The position numbers and the translations under genes are program-made. The notes below the pieces were generated by a model that worked only from the letters and a program-made list of their open reading frames with translations, had not been told where the DNA came from and did no database searches. A stretch of DNA of 64,000 nt from the NCBI GenBank assembly GCA_900768915.1, contig CAAGEQ010000030.1, positions 59,394-123,393 on the forward strand. Reading direction: 5' to 3'. Shown here one piece after another: positions 36,363 to 45,523 of the stretch. Positions within the stretch are counted from its first letter, which is position 1; each line of letters starts with the position of its first letter. Source of the DNA: Candidatus Gastranaerophilales bacterium (lineage in GTDB: Bacteria; Cyanobacteriota; Vampirovibrionia; Gastranaerophilales; Gastranaerophilaceae).

Positions 36363-36719
36363 ATGGCAATAAGTTCATTACTAGAAGCAGGCATGATGAT
36401 TTGTTGGGGAAGTAGTTGGCCATTTCAAGTTGCTAAAACATATACAACAAAAGATGTTAGTGGCAAAAGTATATTATTTTTATGGTTAATCGAAATTGGT
36501 TACGTATTCGGATTATTATACAAGGTTTTTTATCACTTTGATTATGTAATTTGGCTATATATATTAAACTTTGTACTAGTAGGAGCAGATATGATTTTAT
36601 ACTACTGTTACAAAGGCAGACAAAACTTAGTTCCTATAAAAGTTAAAACTACAATAGAAAAGAAAACAACTAAAAACGCAACTGAAATTATTGAAGAAAC
36701 TGAAATGGCTATTGATTAA
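36363..36719 (+). CDS. SemiSWEET/PQ-loop-like three-helix membrane protein
   Basis: A 118-residue protein with three hydrophobic segments (about 1-18, 38-57 and 63-83). The stretch WPFQVAKTYTTKDVSGKS after the first helix resembles the PQ-loop of SemiSWEET sugar transporters, where P-Q/F-x-x-x-x-x-T-K-x-x-x-G-x-S is typical. The tail (about 85-118) is hydrophilic, with Lys/Thr then Glu. SemiSWEETs dimerise to move sugars, but the match is by pattern only. AAGGAG precedes the ATG. The last 11 nt overlap the convergent ABC ATPase gene. Confidence 0.7.
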   Translation: MAISSLLEAGMMICWGSSWPFQVAKTYTTKDVSGKSILFLWLIEIGYVFGLLYKVFYHFDYVIWLYILNFVLVGADMILYYCYKGRQNLVPIKVKTTIEKKTTKNATEIIEETEMAID

Positions 36720-37668
36720 CTTTCCAACAAGCAACGCAATGATTTTGTGTAACATTTTCTAATTCCGGAACATTACAACACAAAGTTTCATCAAAACATT
36801 CACATCTTGGAGAAAATCTACAACCCGCAATTTTTTCTTGAATACTTGGTGGTTGTCCCCCTATAATTTTCAATCGTTTTTCACTATTATTAGCAGGTAA
36901 TGCTGATAACAATGCTTTTGAATATGGGTGCTTTGTATTATTAAAAAATTCTTCTACAGGTGCTTGTTCAACAATATGTCCAGAATACATAACAGAAATG
37001 TCATCTGCATACTCACCAACAAGTCCCAAATCATGAGATATCAACAAAATAGACTTATGGAATTTTGTTTTAATATCAGATAAAATTTTCATAATTTGTG
37101 CTTGAATAGTAACATCTAATGCTGTTGTTGGTTCATCTGCGATAATCAATTCTGCATCTGTTGCCAATGCCATTGCAATAATTACACGTTGTTTCATACC
37201 ACCTGACAATTCATGTGGATAAACTGATAATTTTTCTTTAGGATTAGGAATTTTAACCATATCTAAAACATTAACAGCCTTTTGTTCCGCCTCTGTTTTC
37301 GATAAAGATTTATCTTTTAAAATCACTTCTAACAATTGATTACCCACTGTATATAAAGGATTTAAAGATGTCATTGGATCTTGTGGTATCAATGCAATTT
37401 TACTACCTCTAATTTTTCTCAAATTAGATTCATTTTCTTTAAGCAAATTTTTACCATTAAACAATATTTCACCTGATGTAATCACAGCATTTTTCGGTAA
37501 CAAACGAATAATACTCATTGCAGTCATAGACTTACCACAACCAGATTCACCAACCAAAGCCATCATTTTACCCACAGACAAATTTAAAGAAACATCATAC
37601 AACGTTTCAAAAAGACCTGACTCCAATCTAAACGACAAATTTAAATTTTTTATCTGTAATATATCCAC
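36709..37668 (-). CDS. oligopeptide/dipeptide ABC transporter ATPase (OppD/DppD type)
   Basis: A 319-residue ATPase of a peptide importer. Walker A GESGCGKSMTA is at about 39, the Q-loop IPQDPMTSLNP at about 92, signature LSGGMKQRV at about 155, Walker B LIIADEPTTALD at about 177, and the H-loop SHD. The C-terminal oligopeptide-transporter segment has a cysteine cluster (CRFSPRCECFDETLCC, and CVAC). Normally such a gene sits with permeases, a binding protein and an OppF partner; none is adjacent here, so its membrane partners must be elsewhere or lost. Confidence 0.93.
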   Translation of the reverse strand: MDILQIKNLNLSFRLESGLFETLYDVSLNLSVGKMMALVGESGCGKSMTAMSIIRLLPKNAVITSGEILFNGKNLLKENESNLRKIRGSKIALIPQDPMTSLNPLYTVGNQLLEVILKDKSLSKTEAEQKAVNVLDMVKIPNPKEKLSVYPHELSGGMKQRVIIAMALATDAELIIADEPTTALDVTIQAQIMKILSDIKTKFHKSILLISHDLGLVGEYADDISVMYSGHIVEQAPVEEFFNNTKHPYSKALLSALPANNSEKRLKIIGGQPPSIQEKIAGCRFSPRCECFDETLCCNVPELENVTQNHCVACWKVNQ

Positions 37669-37734
37669 ACAAATATTTTACACGAAATTCAAATTTTATG
37701 CACCATTATTAACTATATCCATATAGATATATTA

Positions 37735-37763
37735 TTGTAATTAATATATCATTATAATAAAAT
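37735..37763 (+). promoter_or_regulatory. leaderless promoter of the response regulator gene
   Basis: TTGTAA, 17 nt, TAAAAT, then 6 nt to the ATG at 37770. No Shine-Dalgarno is visible. Confidence 0.62.
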
Positions 37764-37769
37764 AATTGT

Positions 37770-38465
37770 ATGAATAAGATATTAGTTATAGATGATGATG
37801 TAGCAATCAATGAATTAATAAAAGTCAACCTTGAACTTAATGGATATAATGCACTTCAAGCATACGACGGTACAACAGGTTTTGCTATTGCAAAACAAGA
37901 ATTGCCTGACCTAATAATTTTAGATGTTATGATGCCAGAAGTTGATGGATATACGGTCGCTCAAAGAATAAGACAAAATCCTACAACTGAAGAAACTCCT
38001 ATTTTGATGTTAACTGCACTTTCTCAATTAAATGATAAAGTTAAAGGGTTTAACATTGGAGTTGATGATTACCTTGTTAAACCATTTGAGATGGAAGAAC
38101 TTCAGGTACGAGTAAAAGCATTACTAAAACGTTCAAGAAAAATTCCTGAGTCAATGGCAACAAAAGAACTTTTAGTATTCAAGGAAGTAACTCTTTTACC
38201 AGAAAGTTATTCTGTCAAAATTAGTGATAAAATAGCAAAACTAACACCAATTGAATTTGAAATATTTTATATATTATTCCAAAATCACGGTAACATGGTT
38301 TCTTCAAAAAAATTATTAAAAGATATTTGGGGTTACGAACCTGATGATGATATTGAAACAATCCGTGTACATATCAGACATTTAAGAAGTAAAATCAACA
38401 AAATTTCTAACAATAAAAAATACATTGAAACAATATACGGTGGCGGATATAAACTAAATATTTAA
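37770..38465 (+). CDS. OmpR-family response regulator
   Basis: A two-component regulator (231 aa). The receiver domain (1-120) has the acidic pair DDD (8-10), phosphoacceptor Asp52 in ILDVMMPE, Thr/Ala at MLTA, and Lys in DYLVKPF. The C-terminal winged helix (about 135-231) has KLTPIEFEIFYILFQN and TIRVHIRHLRSKI, the DNA-recognition helix. No kinase gene is adjacent; a sensor kinase occurs about 11 kb away at 48976 and is a possible partner. Both have predicted leaderless promoters. The target genes are unknown. Confidence 0.93.
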   Translation: MNKILVIDDDVAINELIKVNLELNGYNALQAYDGTTGFAIAKQELPDLIILDVMMPEVDGYTVAQRIRQNPTTEETPILMLTALSQLNDKVKGFNIGVDDYLVKPFEMEELQVRVKALLKRSRKIPESMATKELLVFKEVTLLPESYSVKISDKIAKLTPIEFEIFYILFQNHGNMVSSKKLLKDIWGYEPDDDIETIRVHIRHLRSKINKISNNKKYIETIYGGGYKLNI

Positions 38466-38567
38466 CCTACTATGTATAAATGATTTTTACCTTTGAGGGA
38501 CTTGGTAAAAAGTAAAAAATGTTATAAAATGATAATAAACGTCATACTCATGAGAGAGGGTTATTAT

Positions 38568-38930
38568 ATGAAAAAAACATTATTAATTTCTTGTATGTTA
38601 TTGGCAACGACAGGAGCATTTGCTAACGATGCATTTACACCAATCAATCTAAGTTCAGCAGCAACTACAACAAAAACAACTACTGCTGTAACAGGTGATG
38701 AAACTCTAGGTAATGGAAATATCCAAAATGCAATTTTACAAATTGATAACGCACAAGTTGATATTAGAAACCAATTACTAGAATTAAAAACAAAATTTGC
38801 TGATATTGATGCACAATATGTTTCTGTAAAAACAGAAAGAAAAGCATTAAAGAAACAATTAGATACCGCTGAAAAGAGATTAAAATCTTTAGATAAAGCA
38901 AAAGAAAAAATGAGAAAAAATATGTTATAA
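38568..38930 (+). CDS. secreted coiled-coil protein
   Basis: A 120-residue exported protein. A signal peptide (MKKTLLISCMLLATTGAFA, cleavage before ND) is followed by a Thr-rich linker and a coiled coil at about 55-118 (Lys/Glu/Leu heptads), ending in a basic tail. ATG 38568 is chosen for GAGAGGG 8 nt upstream and the clean signal peptide; upstream in-frame codons would not fit. It probably acts in the periplasm, in the way of Skp- or OmpH-like small proteins, but similarity is only general. Confidence 0.78.
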   Translation: MKKTLLISCMLLATTGAFANDAFTPINLSSAATTTKTTTAVTGDETLGNGNIQNAILQIDNAQVDIRNQLLELKTKFADIDAQYVSVKTERKALKKQLDTAEKRLKSLDKAKEKMRKNML

Positions 38931-38952
38931 AAACATTATAAAACTATTTTTC

Positions 38953-38992
38953 AAAAATAAAGGCTCGAATATGTTCAAGCCTTTATTTTTTT
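38953..38992. terminator. bidirectional terminator
   Basis: AAATAAAGGCT / AGCCTTTATTT with an inner GAA/TTC pair after one mismatch, and A and T runs on both sides. It lies between convergent genes. Confidence 0.85.
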
Positions 38993-38995
38993 TTA

Positions 38996-40135
38996 TTAAT
39001 CTAAATCATCACGACGACGATATAAATTTTCTTTTTTCTTATGAATACGTTCATTACGTTTTTTTACTCTATTAGAAACACCTTTATACGCATTGTCTAA
39101 TGATATTTTTGCCAATTCCTTTTTTGTTAATCTATCATAAAATGTTAACCAATAAACACCTTTAACGTCATTAACAGCAAAACTCATTTTGCCTATTATT
39201 CTATCACCAGGTTTGATTTGCTGAAACATCAATCTCGTATCACCAAATACAGACGGATAAAACACTTGTTTATAATCATTTGTAAGTGTTATATCCATGC
39301 ACGAAAACGTTTTATCAGATAAATTTTCTACTTGCAAAGTCAAAACAATAGTATTCGGTTCTCCGAAAGGATCTTTTTCATATTCTAAATTTGTAATATG
39401 CACAGTAAACCCAGGATATTGCAATTCTTCTTGCTTCAATGCCTCATCTCTATAAACAGGTAATTCAATAGGTGAACTTAATCTAATTTTTATTTGATCA
39501 CCAGGGGCTATCAAAGCATTTTTACCTTTTCTATACAATGACATAGCAAGCCCTATTGTACCACCAATTGCAGCACCACCTGCAACAGTATAACCTTGCG
39601 ACGCAATAGCAGCCTCTAACCCTAATGTATTCAAAGCAAACCAACCACCAGCGATACCACCAACAGTTGTATAACCGACATCAGTTGCTACAATTTTACC
39701 AAAAGCCTTAACTGGATGTAATTTTGTAGATACACCACCTTCAATAGGAATTTTACGACCATCAGGTGTCACCAAATAATCAAATTTCATTGAGACATAT
39801 CCGTCACGTCCCAATCGTTTTGCATCTTGTGATTGAGTAATAATGCCATGTGCAACAGTACCTTTTGGTAAAACGACACCATTTTTACCTACATCACCTG
39901 TAACCTTTGCGAAAAACTCGTCACCCTCTATTGTAATATTTCCATCTATAACTTGGTCAACAGTCATTTCTATAACTTCATGTTTATCGACCTGTTTATA
40001 TTCACCAGTAAACGTTTGCGATGGTAAATCTTGTTCAAATGTTTCTTGTACACCACCTCGCAACACATCAGAATATGATGGCATGCCAGAAAATATAAAC
40101 ATTACTAATATAAATATAGAAATTATCTTTTTCAT
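38996..40135 (-). CDS. exported hypothetical protein
   Basis: A 379-residue protein of unknown family. An N-terminal signal (KKIISIFILVMFIFSGMPSYS) is followed by an acidic region and a beta-rich domain around VLPKGTVAHGIITQSQDAK and RDGYVSMKFDYLVTPDGRKIPIEG (about 90-135, read in parts). This pattern recalls the beta-barrel of VirB10/TrbI-like proteins. A Gly/Ala-rich possible membrane region lies at about 155-195, then a second beta-rich domain (TVHITNLEYEKDPFGEPNTI) and an Arg/Lys-rich C-terminus. It is probably in the cell envelope. There is no strong Shine-Dalgarno. The VirB10 comparison is a weak guess. Confidence 0.7.
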   Translation of the reverse strand: MKKIISIFILVMFIFSGMPSYSDVLRGGVQETFEQDLPSQTFTGEYKQVDKHEVIEMTVDQVIDGNITIEGDEFFAKVTGDVGKNGVVLPKGTVAHGIITQSQDAKRLGRDGYVSMKFDYLVTPDGRKIPIEGGVSTKLHPVKAFGKIVATDVGYTTVGGIAGGWFALNTLGLEAAIASQGYTVAGGAAIGGTIGLAMSLYRKGKNALIAPGDQIKIRLSSPIELPVYRDEALKQEELQYPGFTVHITNLEYEKDPFGEPNTIVLTLQVENLSDKTFSCMDITLTNDYKQVFYPSVFGDTRLMFQQIKPGDRIIGKMSFAVNDVKGVYWLTFYDRLTKKELAKISLDNAYKGVSNRVKKRNERIHKKKENLYRRRDDLD

Positions 40136-40198
40136 ATTATCAACACAAATCTCACTCTTTATTTAATAATTATACAATCTTTAAAAAAAATTTCCACA

Positions 40199-40228
40199 AC
40201 AAAAAAGAACCTCTGTTATGAGGTTCTT
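40199..40228 (-). terminator. terminator of the coiled-coil gene
   Basis: AAGAACCTC / GAGGTTCTT stem, followed on the minus strand by a T-run; it lies 26 nt after the stop codon of the coiled-coil gene (40254..41357). Confidence 0.85.
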
Positions 40229-40253
40229 ATTAGAATTATCATAAAAGTAGAAC

Positions 40254-41357
40254 TTACCATATTTGTCTAGATGCAATTTGTTCAAAAGTAGTAAACCAAT
40301 CTTGTTTACCTTCTTCATCATATCTAACGACTTTTGATAACCTTGTACTATATGGAACTTCTTCCGTTTCAAGTTTATAACCTCTTTCAAGCAAGCCACT
40401 TTCATTAAAATCTTTTTTAAATCTTTCTAAATTTTTTGGAAATAGTCTATGATAATCTTTAACTTCTTGTAAAGTCTTATCAACTTGATGTTCATAAGTT
40501 TTTAAAGAAGATGAACCTACACCATTTTCAATAATTGGCGACAATAAAGCCATTGCATTTTCTTTTACTTGTTTTGCAATAGGAGCACTTTCAAGATACT
40601 TACCTTTTGGATTACCTTTCAATGCTTGTTCCATCATAAGAATAGTATAATTAGCATCTAGTGTATAATTTTCATCAGCCAAACTAGCTTCATGACATGC
40701 TTTTTGAACATCATCAATTCCAGTAGAACCTTCTTTACTTGCTTTCATCATAATATTATTACGTTCAATTTGTTCTAATGCTTTTTCTTGACCTTTACCT
40801 GTCATCAAATAATTGAACATACTTTCTCTAGCTTCTACTCTATGTTCAACCATATCTTGTACAGTTTTAATAGCATCATCAGGCATAACGACATCAATAT
40901 CATCAACTGATTTTACCTTTGCCATACTCTCATATTTTTTTAAATGTTCAATTTGAGCATCTTTTTCAGCAATTTTTGCATCTTTACCTTTCAATACTTG
41001 TTGAAAAGATTCTATCATTTCATTACGAACAGTTTCCATTGCATGTTCTTTTTCATGTGGGAAATCTGCTATTTTATCAGATTGCATATCAACAGTATGT
41101 TTCAAATTTTTATTTTCATACATCAAAGCAGAGATTTTACTTGTAAATGATTCAACGACATCAGCAACTTTTTCTGATTTCGGACCAAATGTCCCTTTAA
41201 CGGCTTCCATAACTTTTGCAGGTTCAACGTGTTCACCACTAGCCATTTCTTTAACAAATTTTTCACCAATAGCACCTTTAAAATTAAGACTGTTTTTATT
41301 CATACTATTGTTTCTAATATTAGTGGTATAACTAGGGGTAAAGCCAACTGTATTCAT
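40254..41357 (-). CDS. coiled-coil protein with N-terminal LNFKGA motif
   Basis: A 367-residue protein, mainly helical. The N-terminal 30 residues are Asn/Ser/Thr-rich, with SLNFKGAIGEKF, the recurring motif. A long helical/coiled-coil region (about 60-130) has Lys/Glu/Met heptads (KNLKHTVDMQSDKIADF, KDAKIAEKDAQIEHLKK). The C-terminal half (about 165-367) is helical and hydrophilic, with no membrane segment or signal. ATG 41357 is taken with AAAGG 11 nt upstream; an in-frame GTG at 41366 is too close to the ribosome binding site. Function is unknown; it may be a structural or secreted factor. Confidence 0.72.
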   Translation of the reverse strand: MNTVGFTPSYTTNIRNNSMNKNSLNFKGAIGEKFVKEMASGEHVEPAKVMEAVKGTFGPKSEKVADVVESFTSKISALMYENKNLKHTVDMQSDKIADFPHEKEHAMETVRNEMIESFQQVLKGKDAKIAEKDAQIEHLKKYESMAKVKSVDDIDVVMPDDAIKTVQDMVEHRVEARESMFNYLMTGKGQEKALEQIERNNIMMKASKEGSTGIDDVQKACHEASLADENYTLDANYTILMMEQALKGNPKGKYLESAPIAKQVKENAMALLSPIIENGVGSSSLKTYEHQVDKTLQEVKDYHRLFPKNLERFKKDFNESGLLERGYKLETEEVPYSTRLSKVVRYDEEGKQDWFTTFEQIASRQIW

Positions 41358-41457
41358 TGCACACACAACCTTTCTTTTTCGTACATATACCCACTAAATA
41401 CCCCTAAATAATAATAATTGACAGAACTTTAAATAGAATTTACAAAACTACATACAA

Positions 41458-42105
41458 TCAAAACATCTCTGGACAAGTATCTCTTGTTATTTCTTTATCC
41501 ATTACAAATAATCTATCATTTGGTGCTATTTTAATTTTTTCAAAACTATTTTTTAATTCATCTAATGTTGTAACCTCTTTCGTAGAATTTATCATCATTG
41601 GATTTTCCCTCCAAGACGTCACCACAAACCAAGTATCAGAAGATTTTTCATATCCTATATCTGTTTCTGCTAATTTATCTTTATGTGTTTTAAAGATAGA
41701 TGGTTTCACTATTTTTTTGACACTATTATAAATAGTGTCAAATAAAGGTATTGATTCAGGTCTAGCAGGTAATTCTTTTGAACCAATAACTATTGATGAT
41801 TCAGGTTTTCTAACAAAACTTTTCATTGCACTTAAAAAACCTCTTTTTACTTTTTCAACATTTTCAGCAGAATCAAATAAATGAAATCCAACAGCACCAT
41901 CTTTATCAACAACCCCACCAGCAGTACAAGTTCTAACAGATGGAGTCCATATATCACTACCTTTTAACATAGATGCTTGTAATGGTTCTTTTGGTTTTCC
42001 ACAATAAAAATAACTATGAAAGCAATGTTTTTCAAATTCTTTAGAATTAACGAATTTTATATTTGCTTGAAAATTTGGTTGATAATTATTTTGTTGAATA
42101 TTCAT
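41458..42105 (-). CDS. protein with N-terminal NFQA motif and Cys/His pair (deamidase-like?)
   Basis: A 215-residue protein of unknown family. The N-terminus MNIQQNNYQPNFQANIKF contains the recurring short motif (NFQA). Residues 59-75 read T-C60-T-A-G-G ... G-F-H75, with Cys and His 15 apart, which recalls the Cys-His pair of CNF1/CheD-type glutamine deamidases (Cys866/His881 in CNF1). The LSG before the Cys is missing, so this is weak. The middle (about 85-150) is basic; the end is acidic with TWFVVTSWRE. There is no signal peptide or Shine-Dalgarno; TATATT is 5 nt before the ATG. Confidence 0.62.
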   Translation of the reverse strand: MNIQQNNYQPNFQANIKFVNSKEFEKHCFHSYFYCGKPKEPLQASMLKGSDIWTPSVRTCTAGGVVDKDGAVGFHLFDSAENVEKVKRGFLSAMKSFVRKPESSIVIGSKELPARPESIPLFDTIYNSVKKIVKPSIFKTHKDKLAETDIGYEKSSDTWFVVTSWRENPMMINSTKEVTTLDELKNSFEKIKIAPNDRLFVMDKEITRDTCPEMF

Positions 42106-42151
42106 ACATTAATATATACGTTCATAAAAAATAAAATTGCTAGTTATAATA

Positions 42152-42180
42152 TTTACAGTCAAAAGTATTCGTGCTAGTAT
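42152..42180 (+). promoter_or_regulatory. leaderless promoter of the TPP decarboxylase gene
   Basis: TTTACA, 17 nt, TAGTAT with a TGC extension, then 7 nt to the ATG at 42188. This promoter decides the start: the open frame runs back to 42137, but codons before 42188 lie within the promoter. Confidence 0.62.
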
Positions 42181-42187
42181 CAAAACT

Positions 42188-43813
42188 ATGAGAGTAGCAG
42201 AATATTTAATTAAATCATTAGAAAACATTGGTATTACAGACTTTTTCGGATTGCCTGGAGATTATAATTTTAACATTTTGTATGCAATAAATGACAACCC
42301 AAATACGAATTGGATAGGTTGTACAAACGAACTAAATGCTGGTTATGCAGCAGATGGTTATGCTCGTGCAAAAGGTTTTGGGGCAATAGTTACAACTTAT
42401 GGAGTTGGTGAACTTAGTGCAATGAATGCGATTGCTGGTTCTTTTGCGGAAAATATTCCAGTTATCAGCATTGTTGGTGTACCGAAAACTAGTGACATAA
42501 AAAATAAAACTTTACTACATCACAATTTTCAAAAACCCGATTATTATGCGTTTGAAAACGCATTTTCTAATGTTGTTGAAACGACTGCATATCTAACAAA
42601 AGAAAATGCAAAACAAGAAATAGATAGAGTTATTTCAATTTTTATAAAAGAAAGACGTCCTGTATATATCGCAATTCCTATAGACGTAACACTTGAAGAA
42701 ATTGATAATAACATTGAATTTAAACAACCTACTAGTTGTAATAACACTTTAAAAAATGCAACTAATGATATTCTACAAATTGTTGAAAAATCAAAATCAC
42801 CAGTATTGTTAGCAGATGCAATTTTGAAACGTTATCAGTTAGAAAAACAATTTGCAGAACTTGCTAAAAAAACGAACTACCCAACAACAAACTTTTTAAT
42901 GGGTATGGGAGCAATAGACCAAAGTTCTAAAAACTATATGGGAACATATCTATCAGGGTTTGGTAACGATGTAGCGAAAGAGATGTTATCAAAAACAGAT
43001 TGTTTAATCTCTTTTGGTACAATCTATAGCGATTTGAACACTTTTGGATTCAGCCTTCCTTATGATATAGAAGATTTCATTGCAATATATGGAAGTTATA
43101 CAGTAGTAAATCACAAAAAATACGATAATATAATGATGGAAGATGTTATAAATGAACTAATAAAAATTCTTCCTAAAAAAGATATAAAACTTCCTGAAAT
43201 AAAAACAGGTTATAGTCCATCAGAAATAAAAGATGAAAATTTAACATCAAAATATATCTATCCTAGATTACAAGAATTTTTCAAAGAAAACGATTGTTTA
43301 TTAATGGAAACAGGTATAATCCCACACGGTTTTGCAGGTACAAAACTACCTGATAATGTAATGGTTAATACTCAAACACTATGGGGTTCTATTGGTTGGG
43401 CAACACCAGCAACTTTTGGTGCTAGTATAGCACTAAAAGATAAAAGACGTGTTATACTCTTTACAGGTGAAGGTTCTCATCAACTTACTGCAACCGAAAT
43501 TAGCAATATGATGCATCATAACCTTAAACCTATTGTAATTGTTTTAAATAATGGTGGTTATACAATAGAAAGAATTTTGTCAAATTCACCTGATGACAAT
43601 TTCAATAATATCAATCAATGGAATTACTCAAAACTTCCGGAAGTATTCTCAGGTAATGTTTGGATTGCACAAGCAAAAACAGATAAAGAATTTAATACAG
43701 TTTTAAAACTAGCAGAAAAACAAGACAAAATGTGCTATATCGAAGTATTTACAGAAGAAATGGATATACCATTTATTACTCAAAAAACAATTGAAAGATT
43801 AAAAAAATCATAA
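42188..43813 (+). CDS. thiamine-diphosphate-dependent 2-oxoacid decarboxylase (pyruvate/indolepyruvate type)
   Basis: A 541-residue cytoplasmic decarboxylase. FFGLPGDYNF and the catalytic Glu in GCTNELNAGYAADGYAR open the PYR domain (about 20-65). The double-His KTLLHHNF (about 110) is typical of pyruvate/indolepyruvate/benzoylformate-type decarboxylases and absent from acetolactate synthases. The C-terminal PP domain has FTGEGSHQLTATEISNM...LNNGGYTIERI (about 425-465), the Mg/TPP motif. It probably makes acetaldehyde or an aryl acetaldehyde in fermentation. A second TPP enzyme gene follows 62 nt downstream with its own promoter. Confidence 0.92.
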   Translation: MRVAEYLIKSLENIGITDFFGLPGDYNFNILYAINDNPNTNWIGCTNELNAGYAADGYARAKGFGAIVTTYGVGELSAMNAIAGSFAENIPVISIVGVPKTSDIKNKTLLHHNFQKPDYYAFENAFSNVVETTAYLTKENAKQEIDRVISIFIKERRPVYIAIPIDVTLEEIDNNIEFKQPTSCNNTLKNATNDILQIVEKSKSPVLLADAILKRYQLEKQFAELAKKTNYPTTNFLMGMGAIDQSSKNYMGTYLSGFGNDVAKEMLSKTDCLISFGTIYSDLNTFGFSLPYDIEDFIAIYGSYTVVNHKKYDNIMMEDVINELIKILPKKDIKLPEIKTGYSPSEIKDENLTSKYIYPRLQEFFKENDCLLMETGIIPHGFAGTKLPDNVMVNTQTLWGSIGWATPATFGASIALKDKRRVILFTGEGSHQLTATEISNMMHHNLKPIVIVLNNGGYTIERILSNSPDDNFNNINQWNYSKLPEVFSGNVWIAQAKTDKEFNTVLKLAEKQDKMCYIEVFTEEMDIPFITQKTIERLKKS

Positions 43814-43863
43814 GTTTTTGAAATAATTTGTAACAGTAGATTTTTATATCAAAACATTTATTA

Positions 43864-43869
43864 TATAAT
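43864..43869 (+). promoter_or_regulatory. -10 element before the acetolactate-synthase-like gene
   Basis: A perfect TATAAT ends 6 nt before the ATG at 43876. The -35 region is only T-rich. No Shine-Dalgarno is seen, so a leaderless transcript is predicted. Confidence 0.55.
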
Positions 43870-43875
43870 TACGAA

Positions 43876-45492
43876 ATGGTGAATTATTCAAGACAACTAA
43901 AAACCAACAAATCTGTTAAAATCACAGGTGGAGAATTTCTAGTTAACCTTTTAATCAATGAAAAAGTTGATACAATATTTGGTTATCCTGGAGCACCTAT
44001 ATTACCTATTTATGATGCCTTATCAAAAACAACAGAAATAAAACACATATTAACTCGCCATGAACAAGGTGCAATCCATGCCGCAGAAGGTTATGCAAAA
44101 GCGAAAAACAAATGTGGAGTAGTCCTTGTTACATCTGGTCCAGGAGTAACAAACACAATAACTGGTATAATAAATGCATACACAGACCAAACACCTGTTG
44201 TAGTCATCGCAGGTATGGCAGAAACTTGTGATGAAAATGAATTTCAAGATGTTAATATTGAAAAATTAACAAAAAATCATACAAAAGAAACTTTTTCTCT
44301 TAAAAATATAAGTGACATGGAAAAAGTTGTAAAAACTGCGTTTTCAAAAGCAATGACATATCCACAAGGTCCTTGTGTTATAGCAGTAACAAAATCAGTA
44401 CTAAATTCTGCAATTGAAGATAAAACAGAATTTAAACTAAAAAAAGATATAAAAGTAGAAGCACCACATTCTTGTGTACTAAAAGCAATTGATACACTAC
44501 AAAAATCTAACAAACCGTTGATTATTATTGGTGGCGGATGCAAAGACGCAGATAATGAAATTCGAGAATTAACACAACTTACACATATTCCGGTAGTAAA
44601 TACATTAATGGCAACAGGAATTGCTGACAATATTTCTATTGGTTTAATTGGCACAAATGGAGAAAACGAACTTAATAATAAAATTAAAAATGCTGATACT
44701 GTATTAGCATTAGGTGTAAGATTTTCCAATAGAACAACGAATAACGATACAAAATTTTTACAAAATAGTAAAATTATAAGCATCAATATTTCACACAATA
44801 AATCTAAAAATGTATCGACTACAAAAGAAATTATTGGCGAGATGAATATTATTCTTCAACAAATAATAGGTACAATAAAATCAAAAAACATTCTATTTGA
44901 TATTCACTATGATTGGATTGAACAATTATCTAATACAAATACTAATTTAATCAATAATGACAATGAATTAACAGTACAATATGTACTAAATGAAATTCAC
45001 AATTATACAAAAAAATATCGTCCAATAATAACAACTGATGTTGGTGAACATCAAATTTGTTGTGCCAAAATATTTAAAACAAATTCTGCAAGAAATTTCT
45101 TAACATCTGGTGGACTTGGAACAATGGGATTTGGTTTGCCTGCTGCAATTGGTGCTCAAATAGCAAGACCAAATGCATTAGTTTTGAATATAACAGGCGA
45201 TGGTTCATTCCAGATGAATATACAAGAATTAGCAACATGTTCAGAATATAATCTACCTATAAAAATAATCTTATTAAATAATTCTTCATTGGGAATGATT
45301 AAAACAATGCAAGAAAAAGATTATAACAACTGCTATAAATCAAATCTAATTAATCCTGATTTCACAAAAATTTCAAATGCTTATGGAATATTAGGTTATA
45401 ACATAAAAACTAAAGAAGATTTAAAACAAGCATTAAAAGAAATTTTCACATATAAAAAGGCTGTATTATTAAACATTCAAACTAATAAATAA
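43876..45492 (+). CDS. acetolactate synthase-like catalytic subunit
   Basis: A 538-residue TPP/FAD-type enzyme joining two pyruvates to acetolactate. IFGYPGAPILPIYDAL and RHEQGAIHAAEGYAKA (catalytic Glu) mark the N-terminal domain. VTSGPGVTNTITGI follows. The C-terminal TPP motif is TGDGSFQMNIQELAT ... LNNSSLGMI. In most anabolic enzymes the next residues are Q-W, where Trp sets preference for 2-ketobutyrate. Here they are T-M (Met478). No regulatory subunit gene (ilvN) follows. It may be catabolic, or an ilvB with changed specificity. Its neighbour is a decarboxylase, which suggests pyruvate overflow metabolism. Confidence 0.88.
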   Translation: MVNYSRQLKTNKSVKITGGEFLVNLLINEKVDTIFGYPGAPILPIYDALSKTTEIKHILTRHEQGAIHAAEGYAKAKNKCGVVLVTSGPGVTNTITGIINAYTDQTPVVVIAGMAETCDENEFQDVNIEKLTKNHTKETFSLKNISDMEKVVKTAFSKAMTYPQGPCVIAVTKSVLNSAIEDKTEFKLKKDIKVEAPHSCVLKAIDTLQKSNKPLIIIGGGCKDADNEIRELTQLTHIPVVNTLMATGIADNISIGLIGTNGENELNNKIKNADTVLALGVRFSNRTTNNDTKFLQNSKIISINISHNKSKNVSTTKEIIGEMNIILQQIIGTIKSKNILFDIHYDWIEQLSNTNTNLINNDNELTVQYVLNEIHNYTKKYRPIITTDVGEHQICCAKIFKTNSARNFLTSGGLGTMGFGLPAAIGAQIARPNALVLNITGDGSFQMNIQELATCSEYNLPIKIILLNNSSLGMIKTMQEKDYNNCYKSNLINPDFTKISNAYGILGYNIKTKEDLKQALKEIFTYKKAVLLNIQTNK

Positions 45493-45523
45493 CAGCCCTT
45501 TAACAAAATATTTACAAATAGAA

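Noticed and set aside
42137..42187. Longer N-terminus of the TPP decarboxylase
   Set aside because: The extra codons overlap a good promoter (TTTACA-17-TAGTAT) and do not match the family N-terminus. ATG 42188 fits better.
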